32,800 bases of DNA from Rhodospirillaceae bacterium (GCA_002731375.1 PCBT01000012.1:1-32800), one strand, 5' to 3'; shown: positions 1-9,272, numbered from the stretch's first letter. Notes: generated by a model not told the origin, from the sequence alone. Program-made: numbers and translations.

Positions 1-1
1 G

Positions 2-289
2 TTTAGAGTTCTTAAAAAGGGTGGCTGTTTGTTGATATTAGAATTCTCCAAAGTCGAAAATGAAATGCTGGAAAAATTCTACGACTACTACTCTTTCAAC
101 GTTATGCCTAAATTAGGCGGCTTATTCGCAAATGACGAACAAAGTTATCAATACTTAGCGGAATCAATCCGCAAACACCCAAACCAAGAAGACCTTAAGG
201 CAATGGTTATTGGCGCTGGGTTTGATTTATGTGAGTACCAAAACCTGTCTGGCGGAATTGTAGCGCTCCATAAGGCTGTCAAGGCTTAA
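2..289 (+). CDS. ubiE: UbiE C-terminal part (5' truncated by window edge)
   Basis: This is the last 95 codons of the SAM-dependent C-methyltransferase that methylates the benzoquinol ring in ubiquinone and menaquinone synthesis. The frame is open from base 2, and the first residues visible ([16 protein letters not shown]) match the end of the methyltransferase Rossmann domain. The later segment [18 protein letters not shown] matches the conserved UbiE signature region, and the protein ends with a GGIVALHKA-type tail typical of UbiE. The true start lies upstream of the window; the TTG at base 29 is only an internal codon. It is followed after 6 bases by ubiJ and then ubiB, the usual ubiE-ubiJ-ubiB order of gammaproteobacteria. 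Identification is by recalled family sequence, and the match is strong. Confidence 0.93.
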   Translation, partial: FRVLKKGGCLLILEFSKVENEMLEKFYDYYSFNVMPKLGGLFANDEQSYQYLAESIRKHPNQEDLKAMVIGAGFDLCEYQNLSGGIVALHKAVKA

Positions 290-295
290 CCCTAT

Positions 296-814
296 ATGCT
301 TCGTCTTTCCCTTGAAAAAACCCTTAACCGACTAATTGATACTTGTGATATTGATATAGAGACTCTTGAGGGTAAGAAAATAAACCTACAACTTACTGAA
401 CCCGATATAGCGCTTGCTTTTGTGTTTACAAACTCTCGTATATTTGTAATTAAGTCAAATGAAGTAAGCAATTTTGATGTTACTATTAAGCTTAATAAAG
501 ATGCTTTTTTATCTCTCATAGGGGGCACTAGCCTCGATGAACTTTTGGATAATGAAGAAGTTGTCATTATCGGTAATGTCAAAGTTGCCAAGAAACTGTC
601 CGAAATGCTTGCGATGTCTTCTCAAGACATAGAAGAGGCTATTGCTCACTATACTGGCGATATTGTGGCACATCAAATAGGAAAGGGAATTAGGCTTGCT
701 AAAGACAAACTTGATAGCAGTAAAGCCAATCCCATTGAGGCGATTAAGGATGAAATCTCAACAATTTTAATTGCCCCTAGCCGCTCTCATTTTTTTGGCA
801 ATAAGGCGCCTTAA
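296..814 (+). CDS. ubiJ: Ubiquinone biosynthesis accessory factor UbiJ (SCP2-like)
   Basis: A 172-residue protein between ubiE and ubiB, the position of ubiJ. UbiJ binds lipid through an SCP2 (sterol carrier protein 2) fold and helps assemble the aerobic ubiquinone biosynthesis complex. The N-terminal half (about residues 10-110) has the SCP2 pattern of alternating strands and ends with a short acidic helix followed by VVIIGNVKVAKKLSEML, as in the family. The C-terminal part is a helical, charged extension that includes an IAHYTGDIVAHQIG segment, which resembles the UbiJ C-terminal region. No clear Shine-Dalgarno sequence precedes the ATG, which lies 6 bases after the ubiE stop, so translational coupling is likely. 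Family assignment rests mainly on context plus the SCP2-like pattern. Confidence 0.87.
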   Translation: MLRLSLEKTLNRLIDTCDIDIETLEGKKINLQLTEPDIALAFVFTNSRIFVIKSNEVSNFDVTIKLNKDAFLSLIGGTSLDELLDNEEVVIIGNVKVAKKLSEMLAMSSQDIEEAIAHYTGDIVAHQIGKGIRLAKDKLDSSKANPIEAIKDEISTILIAPSRSHFFGNKAP

Positions 815-2419
815 ATGAGAAGCTTTCTGAGGTTTATTATTGTTTCCCGGATTCTAGTCCGGTACAGACTTGATAACCTTATACTCTCAACACCTTTGCT
901 AAAAAGCTTTAGGCCACTTGTATTTCTCACTCCTTGGCATTATTTTCCGACAAGTAAACTTTCTAGAGGCGAGCGTATTAGGCTTGCCCTAGAAGAACTC
1001 GGGCCAGTCTATATTAAGTTTGGCCAGACACTTTCAACTAGGCGCGATCTTTTGCCTAACGATATTGGCGATGAGTTAGCCAAACTTCAAGATAAGTGCC
1101 CACCTTTTCCAGCAAAGGAGTCAAAAGAGATCATCGAAAAAGGCCTAGGGGAAAGCGTTAGCAATCTTTTTTCTTCTTTTGATGATGTGCCTTTTGCTTC
1201 AGCCTCAATAGCACAGGTACATAGCGCTGTTACCCATGATGGTGAAGAGGTTATTGTTAAGGTAGTGAGGCCAAATATTCGAAAAAAAATAAAGCGAGAT
1301 GTACGCCTATTATATGCATTTGCCGCCCTGGCCGAGAAACACCCCGATGGCAAAAGGCTTTGCCCAAGAGAGGCTGTCGCTGAATTTGAGCGAATTATCT
1401 ATAATGAGTTAAACATGATGGCCGAGGCTGCTAACGCTTCACTATTAAGGAAGAACTTTAAAGATTCAAGCCTTCTGTATGTGCCTAAAGTTCACTGGGA
1501 TTATTGTCGTGAAAATATATTAGTTATAGAGAGAATTTATGGCACACCCATTAGTGATATTAAAGCTTTAAATGAAAAAAAGACAGACCTTATGCGTCTT
1601 TCGGAAAATGGGGTTATTATTTTCTTCACCCAGGTATTCGAACATAACTTTTTTCATGCTGACATGCATCCAGGCAATATTTTTGTTGGCCAAGGAGAGC
1701 AATACATTGGTGTTGATTTTGGCATTATGGGGACTCTCAGCGATGCGGACCAGTACTATCTAGCACAAAACTTTTTGGCGTTTTTTAATCAAGACTATAA
1801 GCGTGTCGCACAAGTCCATCTTGAGTCAGGCTGGGTTCCTAAAGAAACCAGTGCACTCGAATTTGAGAATGCCATACGTAGCGTCTGTGAGCCAATTTTT
1901 CAAAAGCCTCTTAGTGAAATTTCTTTTGGACAGGTTCTATTAAGTCTATTTAAAGAAGCAAGGAGATTCAACATCACTATTCAGCCCCAGTTATTATTGC
2001 TCGATAAAACGCTACTAAATATTGAAGGGTTAGGTCGCGCACTTTATCCAGATCTTGATCTTTGGGCTACAGCCAAGCCTTTTCTTGAGAAACTTATAAA
2101 AGATAAATACAGTCTAAAAGGGACTGTGAAGAAAATCTCAGATCAGTTGCCCGAACTTATTGCAGAAATACCAGACCTTCCCATGTTGGCTGTTAACGCG
2201 TTAAAACAGTTTGAAAGCGGCTCTCTACGCAAGGATATTGCTAAAAAACAAGCAGACGCGATTATAAAACAACTCAAAGAAAATGCCGCCAAACAAAGTG
2301 CGGTTATCACCGCCTCTGCCTTGTTTATTCTTGCCGGCGTTTTAGCAACACAATCGCTCTGGCCTTTTGTTGGATTGAGTGCGGCTCTTGGCCTACTATT
2401 TTGGCTCAAGTCTCGCTAG
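815..2419 (+). CDS. ubiB: UbiB, ABC1/ADCK-type atypical kinase for ubiquinone synthesis
   Basis: A 534-residue membrane-attached protein-kinase-like ATPase needed for ubiquinone synthesis. The family-specific KxGQ motif is at residues 68-71 (KFGQ), followed by TLSTRRDLLP. An ASIAQVH signature (about 130-136) replaces the kinase glycine-rich loop, with a candidate ATP-binding Lys at 149 (VIVKVVRP). HADMHPGNIF (281-290) is the catalytic-loop equivalent and DFG is at 301-303. Two hydrophobic segments at the C-terminus (roughly 490-531) are the expected membrane anchor. The length is close to that usual for UbiB. The ATG directly follows the ubiJ stop with no gap, which indicates coupled translation in a ubiE-ubiJ-ubiB operon. 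Confidence 0.96.
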   Translation: MRSFLRFIIVSRILVRYRLDNLILSTPLLKSFRPLVFLTPWHYFPTSKLSRGERIRLALEELGPVYIKFGQTLSTRRDLLPNDIGDELAKLQDKCPPFPAKESKEIIEKGLGESVSNLFSSFDDVPFASASIAQVHSAVTHDGEEVIVKVVRPNIRKKIKRDVRLLYAFAALAEKHPDGKRLCPREAVAEFERIIYNELNMMAEAANASLLRKNFKDSSLLYVPKVHWDYCRENILVIERIYGTPISDIKALNEKKTDLMRLSENGVIIFFTQVFEHNFFHADMHPGNIFVGQGEQYIGVDFGIMGTLSDADQYYLAQNFLAFFNQDYKRVAQVHLESGWVPKETSALEFENAIRSVCEPIFQKPLSEISFGQVLLSLFKEARRFNITIQPQLLLLDKTLLNIEGLGRALYPDLDLWATAKPFLEKLIKDKYSLKGTVKKISDQLPELIAEIPDLPMLAVNALKQFESGSLRKDIAKKQADAIIKQLKENAAKQSAVITASALFILAGVLATQSLWPFVGLSAALGLLFWLKSR

Positions 2420-2503
2420 GCAGAAGTTCTAGTTACAAAGAAAAGGTTTTCGGGTAAAATTACCCACCAGTTCGCCTGGTCGCAAGGCGGACACGAATAG
2501 TTG

Positions 2504-2527
2504 CATCACCCTAGGTGGTGTTTTTTT
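2504..2527 (+). terminator. Rho-independent terminator between ubiB and rplY
   Basis: A 7-base-pair stem, CATCACC (2504-2510) with GGTGGTG (2514-2520), including one G-U pair, closes a 3-base loop and is followed directly by seven T residues. This has the form of an intrinsic terminator. It lies 84 bases after the ubiB stop and only 26 bases before the rplY ATG. It may therefore end the ubi operon, or act as a leader attenuator for rplY. The same spacer holds two more short inverted repeats: GGGTAA/TTACCC at 2452-2465 and CGCCT/AGGCG at 2473-2489. I could not identify a convincing promoter. Confidence 0.6.
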
Positions 2528-2546
2528 ATTTACAGGAGAACTCAAA

Positions 2547-3278
2547 ATGAGCATAACCGTTAACGCTACATTGCGTGAAGATCAGGGGAAAGGTGCGAGC
2601 CGCCGCCTGAGAAAAAAAGAAAAAGTGCCTGGCATTATATATGGCGGCACTAAAGACCCAGTAATGTTATCACTAAGCATTCATGAAATAACTCATCTAA
2701 CAGAAAACGAAGACACATTCACTTCAGTCCTAGACTTAGTTGTTGATAAAAACAAAGAGCCTGTTGTAATCAAAGACCTTCAGCGCCATCCCGCTAAAAA
2801 CACTATTGCGCATGTGGATTTTTTGCGCGTTGATGCCAAACATGCGCTTATTACAACAACCCCTCTCCACTTTATTGGTGAGGAGGAAAACGAAGCTTTG
2901 CGTGTTGGCCTAGTTTTAAATCAGTTTGTTGTTTCAATTGAAATCTCCTGCCTACCAAAAGATTTGCCGCATGGGATTGATGTAGACGTGAGCAGTCTTG
3001 CTTTAGGCGAGCACTTGTCTTTGACTGACCTAGTTTTACCAGAAGGCGTCACTATTACATCACTACAACACGAAGATGTTGAAGCGCACGATCAGACTGT
3101 TTGTTCTGTTACCGAACCGAAAATCATTATTGAAGAAGAGATTGAAGAGCCTGTTGATGGAGAACTGGAAGGAGAAGAGGGAGCCGAAGGAGAAGAGGGA
3201 GCCGAAGGAGCTGAGGGCGCTAAAGATGAAGGCGAAGCCAAAGGCGACGAAGCAAAAGACGGCGACTCAGAATCATAA
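2547..3278 (+). CDS. rplY: Ribosomal protein bL25, long CTC form
   Basis: A 243-residue protein of the bL25/CTC family, which binds 5S rRNA in the central protuberance of the large ribosomal subunit. The N-terminal L25 domain (about 1-95) includes the family pattern around residues 10-35 (REDQGKGASRRLRKKEKVPG, then IIYGG). The C-terminal TL5/CTC beta domain (about 95-190) includes LPHGIDVDVSSLALGEHLSL. The last 45 or so residues form an acidic Glu/Gly/Ala tail built partly from a DNA tandem repeat. A good Shine-Dalgarno (AGGAGA, ending about 8 bases upstream) supports the ATG at 2547. pth follows, the common rplY-pth-ychF order of gammaproteobacteria. The prs gene that often precedes rplY is absent here. 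Confidence 0.95.
   Translation: MSITVNATLREDQGKGASRRLRKKEKVPGIIYGGTKDPVMLSLSIHEITHLTENEDTFTSVLDLVVDKNKEPVVIKDLQRHPAKNTIAHVDFLRVDAKHALITTTPLHFIGEEENEALRVGLVLNQFVVSIEISCLPKDLPHGIDVDVSSLALGEHLSLTDLVLPEGVTITSLQHEDVEAHDQTVCSVTEPKIIIEEEIEEPVDGELEGEEGAEGEEGAEGAEGAKDEGEAKGDEAKDGDSES
3171..3206 (+). repeat. Two perfect 18-bp tandem repeats in the rplY acidic tail
   Basis: The 18-base unit GGAGAAGAGGGAGCCGAA occurs twice in a row (3171-3188 and 3189-3206) and a decayed third copy follows. It encodes Gly-Glu-Glu-Gly-Ala-Glu repeats in the disordered acidic tail of L25. The unit is a multiple of three, so copy-number changes would keep the frame. Confidence 0.85.
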
Positions 3279-3327
3279 ATCGTGCTCTTTCTTATTGTCT
3301 CAATAAGAAATATGTAGAGGCCTTGTG

Positions 3328-3897
3328 ATGATTAAACTAATTGTTGGACTTGGCAACCCAGGAAAGGAGCACTTAGCCCATCGTCACAATGCTGGCTTCT
3401 GGTTTATTGATTGGCTGGCAAAAACGCTAGAGTCTGAGTTTAGTAGTCAGTCAAAATTTTTTGGCGAGACTGCCGAGATTCTTGTTGGCACAAGAAAGGT
3501 TCGTCTTTTAAAGCCCCAAACATTTATGAACTGTTCTGGCAAGTCAATTCAAGCCTTAGCAGTTTATTTTGGCATTAATGCAAATGAAGTTTTGGTCATT
3601 CATGATGAATTAGACCTGGGCCCGGGCAACATTAAAATCAAGTTCGGAGGTGGCCACGGAGGGCACAACGGGCTAAGAGATACAATCAAATCACTTGATA
3701 CTCAAGATTTTTATCGTCTAAGAGTTGGTATTGGACATCCAGGAACTAAAAATGAAGTTGTTAATTTTGTTTTAAGCCCACCAACAAAAAAAGAATTGGC
3801 GCTCATAGAGGGTTGTATTGGCGATGCAATCGGAGTTATAGGTCTTCTTGTTGAAGGAGAGATTGACGAGGCCATGAAAGGCTTGCATACAAACTAA
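3328..3897 (+). CDS. pth: Peptidyl-tRNA hydrolase
   Basis: A 189-residue enzyme that frees tRNA from peptidyl-tRNAs dropped by the ribosome. Asn10, the catalytic His20 (RHNAGFW), Asn68 (QTFMNCSGKS) and Asp93 (VIHDELDL) fall at the positions expected from the E. coli enzyme. GGGHGGHNGLRD is the usual tRNA-binding loop. Length is normal. I chose the ATG at 3328 rather than the GTG at 3325 because GAGG at 3317-3320 gives a 7-base spacing. It is followed after 12 bases by ychF. Confidence 0.97.
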   Translation: MIKLIVGLGNPGKEHLAHRHNAGFWFIDWLAKTLESEFSSQSKFFGETAEILVGTRKVRLLKPQTFMNCSGKSIQALAVYFGINANEVLVIHDELDLGPGNIKIKFGGGHGGHNGLRDTIKSLDTQDFYRLRVGIGHPGTKNEVVNFVLSPPTKKELALIEGCIGDAIGVIGLLVEGEIDEAMKGLHTN

Positions 3898-3909
3898 TGA
3901 GGGGGGGGA

Positions 3910-5001
3910 ATGGGGTTTAAGTGTGGCATTGTTGGGCTTCCAAATGTTGGCAAATCAACATTGTTTAATGCGCTTACTAAGGCAGGAATAGATTCGGCAA
4001 ATTACCCATTTTGCACTATCGATCCCAACGTTGGGATTGTGCCAGTTAATGATACAAGACTTGAAAAATTAGCCAATATAGTTTCTCCAGAAAAAGTCAT
4101 ACCCACTACAATGGAGTTCGTTGATATCGCAGGACTCGTTGCCGGCGCCTCCAAAGGAGAAGGACTAGGAAATAAATTTTTATCCAACATCCGTGAAACA
4201 GATGCTATTGTCCATGTAGTGCGTTGCTTTGAAAATGAAGATATTACCCATGTTTCTGGCAAGGTTTGTCCAACTGAAGATATTGAAACAATTAATACCG
4301 AACTCGCACTGGCCGACCTTACGACAGCAGAAAAAACCTACCAAAAATCACTAAAAAACTCTAAATCTGGCCAAAAAGAAGGCCTGCCACTAATAAATCT
4401 TCTTGAACGCATACTTCCTGTTTTAGAAGAGGGCGATCAGATTCGTTCCTTGGACTTTAATGAAGAAGAACTAAAACTACTTAAAACGATGCAACTTCTA
4501 ACATCAAAGCCTGTACTTTATGTGGCAAATGTTGATGAAGGTGGATTTTATAATAACTCTCTACTCACAGCAGTAGAACAACTCGCAAAAAACGATAACA
4601 GCCAAGTGGTGGCAATCTGTGCTGACATGGAAGCTGAAATTGCTGAGCTTGAAGAAGAAGACAAACAGAGTTTCTTGATTGAAATGGGGCAGCAAGAGTC
4701 TGGGCTAGAGCGCCTAATTTTTTCAGGCTATTCGCTGTTGGGGCTGCAAACGTATTTTACGGCTGGAGTTAAAGAGGTAAGAGCATGGACAATCAACATT
4801 GGTGATACGGCTCCAATTGCGGCGGGTAAAATTCATGGTGACTTTGAAAAAGGCTTTATACGCGCAGAAACAGTGGCATTCAATGACTTTATCGAATTTG
4901 GAGGAGAGAAAGGCGCCAAAGATGCTGGCAAACTCCGCTCTGAAGGAAAAGAATATGTTGTTAAAGACGGCGATGTGATTCACTTTTTGTTTAACGTTTA
5001 A
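3910..5001 (+). CDS. ychF: Redox-sensitive ATPase/GTPase YchF (OBG family)
   Basis: A 363-residue universally conserved P-loop NTPase that associates with ribosomes and, in E. coli, favours ATP. The G1 loop is GLPNVGKST (9-17) and the G3 motif is DIAGLV. The usual NKxD specificity motif is replaced by NVDE, as is normal for YchF. A coiled-coil insert (about 130-200) and a C-terminal TGS domain (about 280-363, ending [10 protein letters not shown]) complete the standard architecture. An eight-G run in the purine-rich stretch before the ATG serves as the Shine-Dalgarno. It follows pth as in gammaproteobacteria and is followed after 14 bases by gpmI. Confidence 0.97.
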   Translation: MGFKCGIVGLPNVGKSTLFNALTKAGIDSANYPFCTIDPNVGIVPVNDTRLEKLANIVSPEKVIPTTMEFVDIAGLVAGASKGEGLGNKFLSNIRETDAIVHVVRCFENEDITHVSGKVCPTEDIETINTELALADLTTAEKTYQKSLKNSKSGQKEGLPLINLLERILPVLEEGDQIRSLDFNEEELKLLKTMQLLTSKPVLYVANVDEGGFYNNSLLTAVEQLAKNDNSQVVAICADMEAEIAELEEEDKQSFLIEMGQQESGLERLIFSGYSLLGLQTYFTAGVKEVRAWTINIGDTAPIAAGKIHGDFEKGFIRAETVAFNDFIEFGGEKGAKDAGKLRSEGKEYVVKDGDVIHFLFNV

Positions 5002-5015
5002 TGACAACAATCTAA

Positions 5016-6575
5016 ATGAAAAAAAACAAGTTGCTTATAGTTCTAGATGGTTGGGGGCACTCTAATAACAGGAAGGACAATGCCATCTTAATGGCGAAAA
5101 CGCCTAGCTGGGACTCTTTAATTGCCAATTACCCTAACACGCTAATTGGTACTTCTGGCAACAGTGTTGGTTTGCCAGAAGGGCAGATGGGCAACTCAGA
5201 AGTTGGACACCTAACAATAGGAGCTGGGAGAATCATTGAACAAGACTTTACGCGTATACAAAAGGACATAGATAGCGGAGGTTTTATAGATAATCCGGCA
5301 CTGACTAATGCGCTTAATTCTGCTAATCAGGAAAATGGGGCGGTTCATATTATCGGGCTGCTTTCTGATGGCGGTGTCCACTCTCATCAAAAACACCTTC
5401 ACGCTATGCTTGATATGACAAAGCAAAAAGGCTGTAAAGAGGTTTATTTTCATTTAATTGCTGATGGCAGGGATACGCCGCCACAAAGCCTCGCAACGTT
5501 TGTCTTTGAACTTGAAGAGAAGATAAAAGAACTAAATACAGGCAGAATTGCGTCTATTGTTGGTCGCTTCTATGCGATGGACAGAGATAATAGATGGGAG
5601 AGAATAGAAAAAGCCTACAACTTGCTGACAACTGGAAAGTCTGAATACACTGCTGCTAGAGCTGATACAGCGATACAGAATGCCTACGATCGTGGCGAAA
5701 GCGATGAGTTTATCGCTCCGGCCGTGCTCTCCGGCTATACCGGCATGGCCGACGGCGATGCCATCCTGATGGCTAATTTCCGCGCCGACCGGGTGCGCCA
5801 ATTGCTGGGCGCTTTCCTCGACCCGGCCTTCGAAGGATTTGCCCGCCCGCGCCGCCACAGCTTCGCCGCCGCTTTGGGCATGAGCGAGTATTCCAGCGCG
5901 CTAAACAAGCTAATGACCTGCATGTTCCCCCATACGGCGCTCAAAAATGTACTGGGCGAGACAGTCTCCGCCGCCGGGCTGAAGCAGTTGCGCCTGGCCG
6001 AGACCGAGAAATACGCCCATGTGACGTTTTTTCTGAACGGCGGCGAGGAAAGGGTTTTTGCTGGCGAAGAGCGCGTTCTGGTGCCCTCGCCGAAAGTCGC
6101 GACCTATGATTTGCAGCCCGAAATGTCCGCGGCGGAGGTCACGGACAAGCTGGTCGCCGCCATTGCGTCGGTGAAATACGACCTGATCGTGGTCAACTAT
6201 GCTAATTCCGATATGGTGGGCCATACCGGTAAGCTGGAGGCGGCGGTGCTGGCAGTGCAGATGATCGACCGCTGTCTGGGCCGTTTGTGCGCCGCCTTGG
6301 ATGCTGTCGGCGGTTGCATGTTGATTACCGCAGATCATGGCAATATCGAAATGATGCGCGATCCTGAAAGCGATGGCGCCCATACGGCACATACCACGGG
6401 ACCGGTGCCGGTACTGTTGGTCAATGCGCCTGATGAACAAGCGCAATTGCGGGATGGCAGCCTAGCAGATTTGGCGCCCACGCTGTTGGCAATAATGGGG
6501 CTGAAGCCACCAGCTCAAATGACGGGCCGTTCCTTGCTCGCGCCTCCGGACCAGGCCATGCGGCACCATGGTTAG
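5016..6575 (+). CDS. gpmI: 2,3-bisphosphoglycerate-independent phosphoglycerate mutase, composite of two genomes
   Basis: A 519-residue Mn-dependent glycolytic enzyme interconverting 3- and 2-phosphoglycerate. Visible motifs are VLDGWG (9-14, metal Asp11), the phospho-serine loop GNSEVGH with Ser61, ADGRDTPP (149-156) and, near the end, NYANSDMVGHTG and ADHGNIE. Length and motif order are normal, so the product may be functional. The gene is odd in composition. Codons 1 to about 224 are AT-rich with A/T third positions like the genes on the left, and from about codon 230 they are strongly GC-rich like the genes on the right. The change lies within about 5,685-5,720, in the conserved RGESDEFI segment. 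It overlaps the next gene by 8 bases. No clear Shine-Dalgarno precedes its ATG. Confidence 0.9.
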   Translation: MKKNKLLIVLDGWGHSNNRKDNAILMAKTPSWDSLIANYPNTLIGTSGNSVGLPEGQMGNSEVGHLTIGAGRIIEQDFTRIQKDIDSGGFIDNPALTNALNSANQENGAVHIIGLLSDGGVHSHQKHLHAMLDMTKQKGCKEVYFHLIADGRDTPPQSLATFVFELEEKIKELNTGRIASIVGRFYAMDRDNRWERIEKAYNLLTTGKSEYTAARADTAIQNAYDRGESDEFIAPAVLSGYTGMADGDAILMANFRADRVRQLLGAFLDPAFEGFARPRRHSFAAALGMSEYSSALNKLMTCMFPHTALKNVLGETVSAAGLKQLRLAETEKYAHVTFFLNGGEERVFAGEERVLVPSPKVATYDLQPEMSAAEVTDKLVAAIASVKYDLIVVNYANSDMVGHTGKLEAAVLAVQMIDRCLGRLCAALDAVGGCMLITADHGNIEMMRDPESDGAHTAHTTGPVPVLLVNAPDEQAQLRDGSLADLAPTLLAIMGLKPPAQMTGRSLLAPPDQAMRHHG

Positions 6576-7935
6576 GGTAAGCTTCATCGCATTGGCATTA
6601 CCGGCGCTGTTGCTGTGTGGGCTCGGCGCCTCCGGCGCGGTTGCCGCCGAACGTAATGAAGTGCGGCGCGATATAGAGGCGACGAAGGAATCGATTGCCG
6701 CCGGGCGGAAACAACAACGCGCCCTGGCCCATCAGGCCCGGGCAATCCGCGACCAGGTCGATGGCCTGCGTATCCGCGTCGCTTTGGCGGCGAATCGGGT
6801 GCAGCAGGAAGAGGTCGCATTGGGCGAGATCGAAGAGCGTTTGGCACTGTTGCGGCGCCGCAACGCGGAACATCATCGCCAGCGTGGTCTGATGCGTGAA
6901 GGCCTGGCGCGTTCCGTCAGCGCCCTGGCCCGGTTGGAGCGGCAACCCGCGGCGGCGCTTTTGGCCGCGCCGGGGAGCATGCTGGATGCGGCCCGTGCCG
7001 GCCGCCTACTGGCGGCCGCTCTGCCGGCCCTGCATCGGGACGCGGCCAAGGTTGGTGAATTACTTGTGGCCGCCGATACGGTGCGCCGCCGGCTGGATAG
7101 CGAACAACGGCGCCGGGTGGCCAAGGTGGCTGCCTTGTCCGGCCGCCGCCAGGAACTGCAATCCCTGTTACAGGAGCGGGTATTGGTGGAACGGCAGTTG
7201 CAGCAGGCAGGAACTGCGGAGGGTGAGCGTCTGGCCGCATTGGTAGGCAAGGCACAGGATTTGCAAGGCCTGCTACGGCGCCTGGATGCGGCGGAGCGAT
7301 CGCGCGCTGCGCGGCAAACCGGTGTCGCGGCCGACCGGAAGGAGCATGAGGCCGCGGTGCGCCAGGCCGAGGATCTGGCTAAGCAACTGGCCGAGCGCCG
7401 CCGCTACAAGTTGGCCGCCGAAATGGCTCGGGCCTTGGCCGACCCAAAGGCAAAAAACGGCACCGAAGGGAAAGCACAAGATGCGGTATCGCCAGCCAGG
7501 CAACGTCTGGCCTTGGCGCCGCGGCAATTGCCGTTTTCCAAGATCCGCGGCCGTCTGCGCCTGCCCTCCAAGGGCCGACGGGTCGGACACTTTGGGGAAA
7601 GTACTGGATTTGGTTCACGGGCCCAGGGTGTCACACTACGAACGGCTGATCAGGCGCAGGTTGTCGCGCCCTATGACGGCCGGGTGGTTTACGCTGGTAC
7701 GTTTCGGAAATACGGTCTGATCTTGATCATCTCGCATGGTGAGGGATACCATACTCTGCTGGCCGGTCTGTCGCGGCTGCAGGCGGTGGTCGGGCAGTCA
7801 TTACTTACGGGCGAACCGGTGGGTCGCATGGGTGGGGATGGCAAGCGGTCTCTATATATAGAATTACGGCGCAAGGGGACGGCGATAAATCCGACCTCCT
7901 GGTGGTCGAGCAGCCGTGAAAGGGCGAGTGGATGA
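6568..7935 (+). CDS. EnvC-type murein hydrolase activator (degenerate M23/LytM)
   Basis: A 455-residue exported protein. It has a signal peptide (hydrophobic residues about 6-20, cleavage near AVAA-ER at 26-27), long charged coiled-coil stretches (about 28-130 and 180-290) and a C-terminal LytM/M23 domain (about 350-450). The catalytic M23 HxH motif is replaced by YIELRR near residue 432, and the first zinc site is also not evident. It is therefore expected to be an activator of amidases rather than a hydrolase, as EnvC is known to be. It overlaps gpmI by 8 bases and the downstream protease gene by 4. The gpmI-envC-ctp order is common in proteobacteria. Its composition matches the GC-rich side only. 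Confidence 0.85.
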   Translation: MVRVSFIALALPALLLCGLGASGAVAAERNEVRRDIEATKESIAAGRKQQRALAHQARAIRDQVDGLRIRVALAANRVQQEEVALGEIEERLALLRRRNAEHHRQRGLMREGLARSVSALARLERQPAAALLAAPGSMLDAARAGRLLAAALPALHRDAAKVGELLVAADTVRRRLDSEQRRRVAKVAALSGRRQELQSLLQERVLVERQLQQAGTAEGERLAALVGKAQDLQGLLRRLDAAERSRAARQTGVAADRKEHEAAVRQAEDLAKQLAERRRYKLAAEMARALADPKAKNGTEGKAQDAVSPARQRLALAPRQLPFSKIRGRLRLPSKGRRVGHFGESTGFGSRAQGVTLRTADQAQVVAPYDGRVVYAGTFRKYGLILIISHGEGYHTLLAGLSRLQAVVGQSLLTGEPVGRMGGDGKRSLYIELRRKGTAINPTSWWSSSRERASG

Positions 7936-9272
7936 TGAAGATTTTGATCGGTGGCCGGGCCGCGAAAAGCATGCTGGCGCTGTACACGCTCGTCATCCTG
8001 CTGGCGCTGCTCCTGGTAACCTTGCCGGGACCGGTGCGGGCGGCTAATGATGGTATCTATCGTCAACTGAACCTGTTCGGCGATGTCTTGGAGCGAATCC
8101 GCGCCGACTATGTCGAGGAGGTGGATGACCCTGAACTGATCGAGGCCGCGATCACGGGTATGTTGCGCTCTCTCGATCCGCATTCTTCCTACATGCCGCC
8201 CAGGGCGTATCGCGATATGCGGGAACAGATCAAAGGTGAATTTGGCGGTCTTGGTATTGAAGTGACCATGGAAAACGGCCTGGTCAAGGTGGTCTCACCC
8301 ATTGACGACACGCCGGCGGCGCGCGCCGGTATGAAGGCAGGGGATTATATTACTCAGCTTGACGATACCCCGGTGATGGGCTTGACCTTGTCTGAGGCGG
8401 TGAAGAAAATGCGCGGCCCGGTGAACTCGGAAATCCGCCTGTTGGTGGCCCGGCAAGGCGTGGAAAAACCATTCGAGGTAAAGATCATCCGCGACGTCAT
8501 CCGCGTGCAGTCTGTTCGCTCCCGCCTGGAAGGCGATATGGTCTATCTCCGCATCACTTCGTTCACGGAGCAGACCGACAGTGGCCTGGAAAAAGCCATG
8601 GTCAGGCGTAAGGCTGAATTAGGCAATAAATTCAAGGGTGTGGTGCTGGATTTGCGCAACAACCCGGGCGGCGCCCTGGATCAGGCGATTGCCGTCTCGG
8701 ACGCTTTTCTGGACAAGGGCGAGATCGTTTCGACCAGAGGCCGGCGGCCGGAGGAAACCCATCGCTACAACGCCAAGGTGGGGGATTTGGCCCAAGGTTT
8801 GCCGGTGGCTGTGTTGATCAATAGCGGTTCGGCTTCTGCCTCGGAGATTGTCGCCGGCGCGTTGCAGGATCATCATCGGGCCCTGGTGATCGGCACCAAG
8901 TCCTTTGGCAAGGGATCGGTGCAAAGCATCATACCCCTGCAGGGGCATGGCGCCATTAGGTTGACCACGGCGCGCTATTACACGCCATCGGGCACCTCCA
9001 TCCAGGCCAAGGGGATCGAGCCAGATATTACGGTGGAACAGGTCCGGGTGGAGCGGGCAAAAAACAATCAACGGCGCAGCGAAGCGGATCTACCAAAGCA
9101 TTTGAAGGCGGAAAAGAAAAAAGCTCCCGCGCCGATGCCGAAAAATCATACCAACGTAAAACGCAATGGCGATGGCGTCGGCAATATCGTCAGACCACGT
9201 GATTTTCAATTGAGCTATGCCCTGGATCTGCTGCGCGGCATGGCCCTTATACAACGGCGTAATGGCGACTAG
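7932..9272 (+). CDS. S41 carboxyl-terminal processing protease (CtpA-like)
   Basis: A 446-residue periplasmic serine protease that trims or degrades envelope proteins, often cell-wall hydrolases. It has an N-terminal signal or anchor (about 13-37, ending VRAAND), a PDZ domain (about 100-185) and an S41 catalytic domain. The catalytic dyad is Ser302 (GSASASEIVAGALQD) and Lys327 (SFGKGSVQ), spaced 25 residues as in Prc/CtpA. VVLDLRNNPGG (237-247) is the typical core strand. The start overlaps the EnvC-like gene by ATGA. An adjacent EnvC-type activator and a Ctp protease both act on peptidoglycan remodelling, which fits a shared operon. The C-terminal 90 residues are charged and low-complexity. 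Confidence 0.93.
   Translation: MMKILIGGRAAKSMLALYTLVILLALLLVTLPGPVRAANDGIYRQLNLFGDVLERIRADYVEEVDDPELIEAAITGMLRSLDPHSSYMPPRAYRDMREQIKGEFGGLGIEVTMENGLVKVVSPIDDTPAARAGMKAGDYITQLDDTPVMGLTLSEAVKKMRGPVNSEIRLLVARQGVEKPFEVKIIRDVIRVQSVRSRLEGDMVYLRITSFTEQTDSGLEKAMVRRKAELGNKFKGVVLDLRNNPGGALDQAIAVSDAFLDKGEIVSTRGRRPEETHRYNAKVGDLAQGLPVAVLINSGSASASEIVAGALQDHHRALVIGTKSFGKGSVQSIIPLQGHGAIRLTTARYYTPSGTSIQAKGIEPDITVEQVRVERAKNNQRRSEADLPKHLKAEKKKAPAPMPKNHTNVKRNGDGVGNIVRPRDFQLSYALDLLRGMALIQRRNGD

Noticed and set aside
5910-6446. A 178-codon open frame on the minus strand
   Set aside because: It is antisense to the conserved C-terminal half of gpmI.
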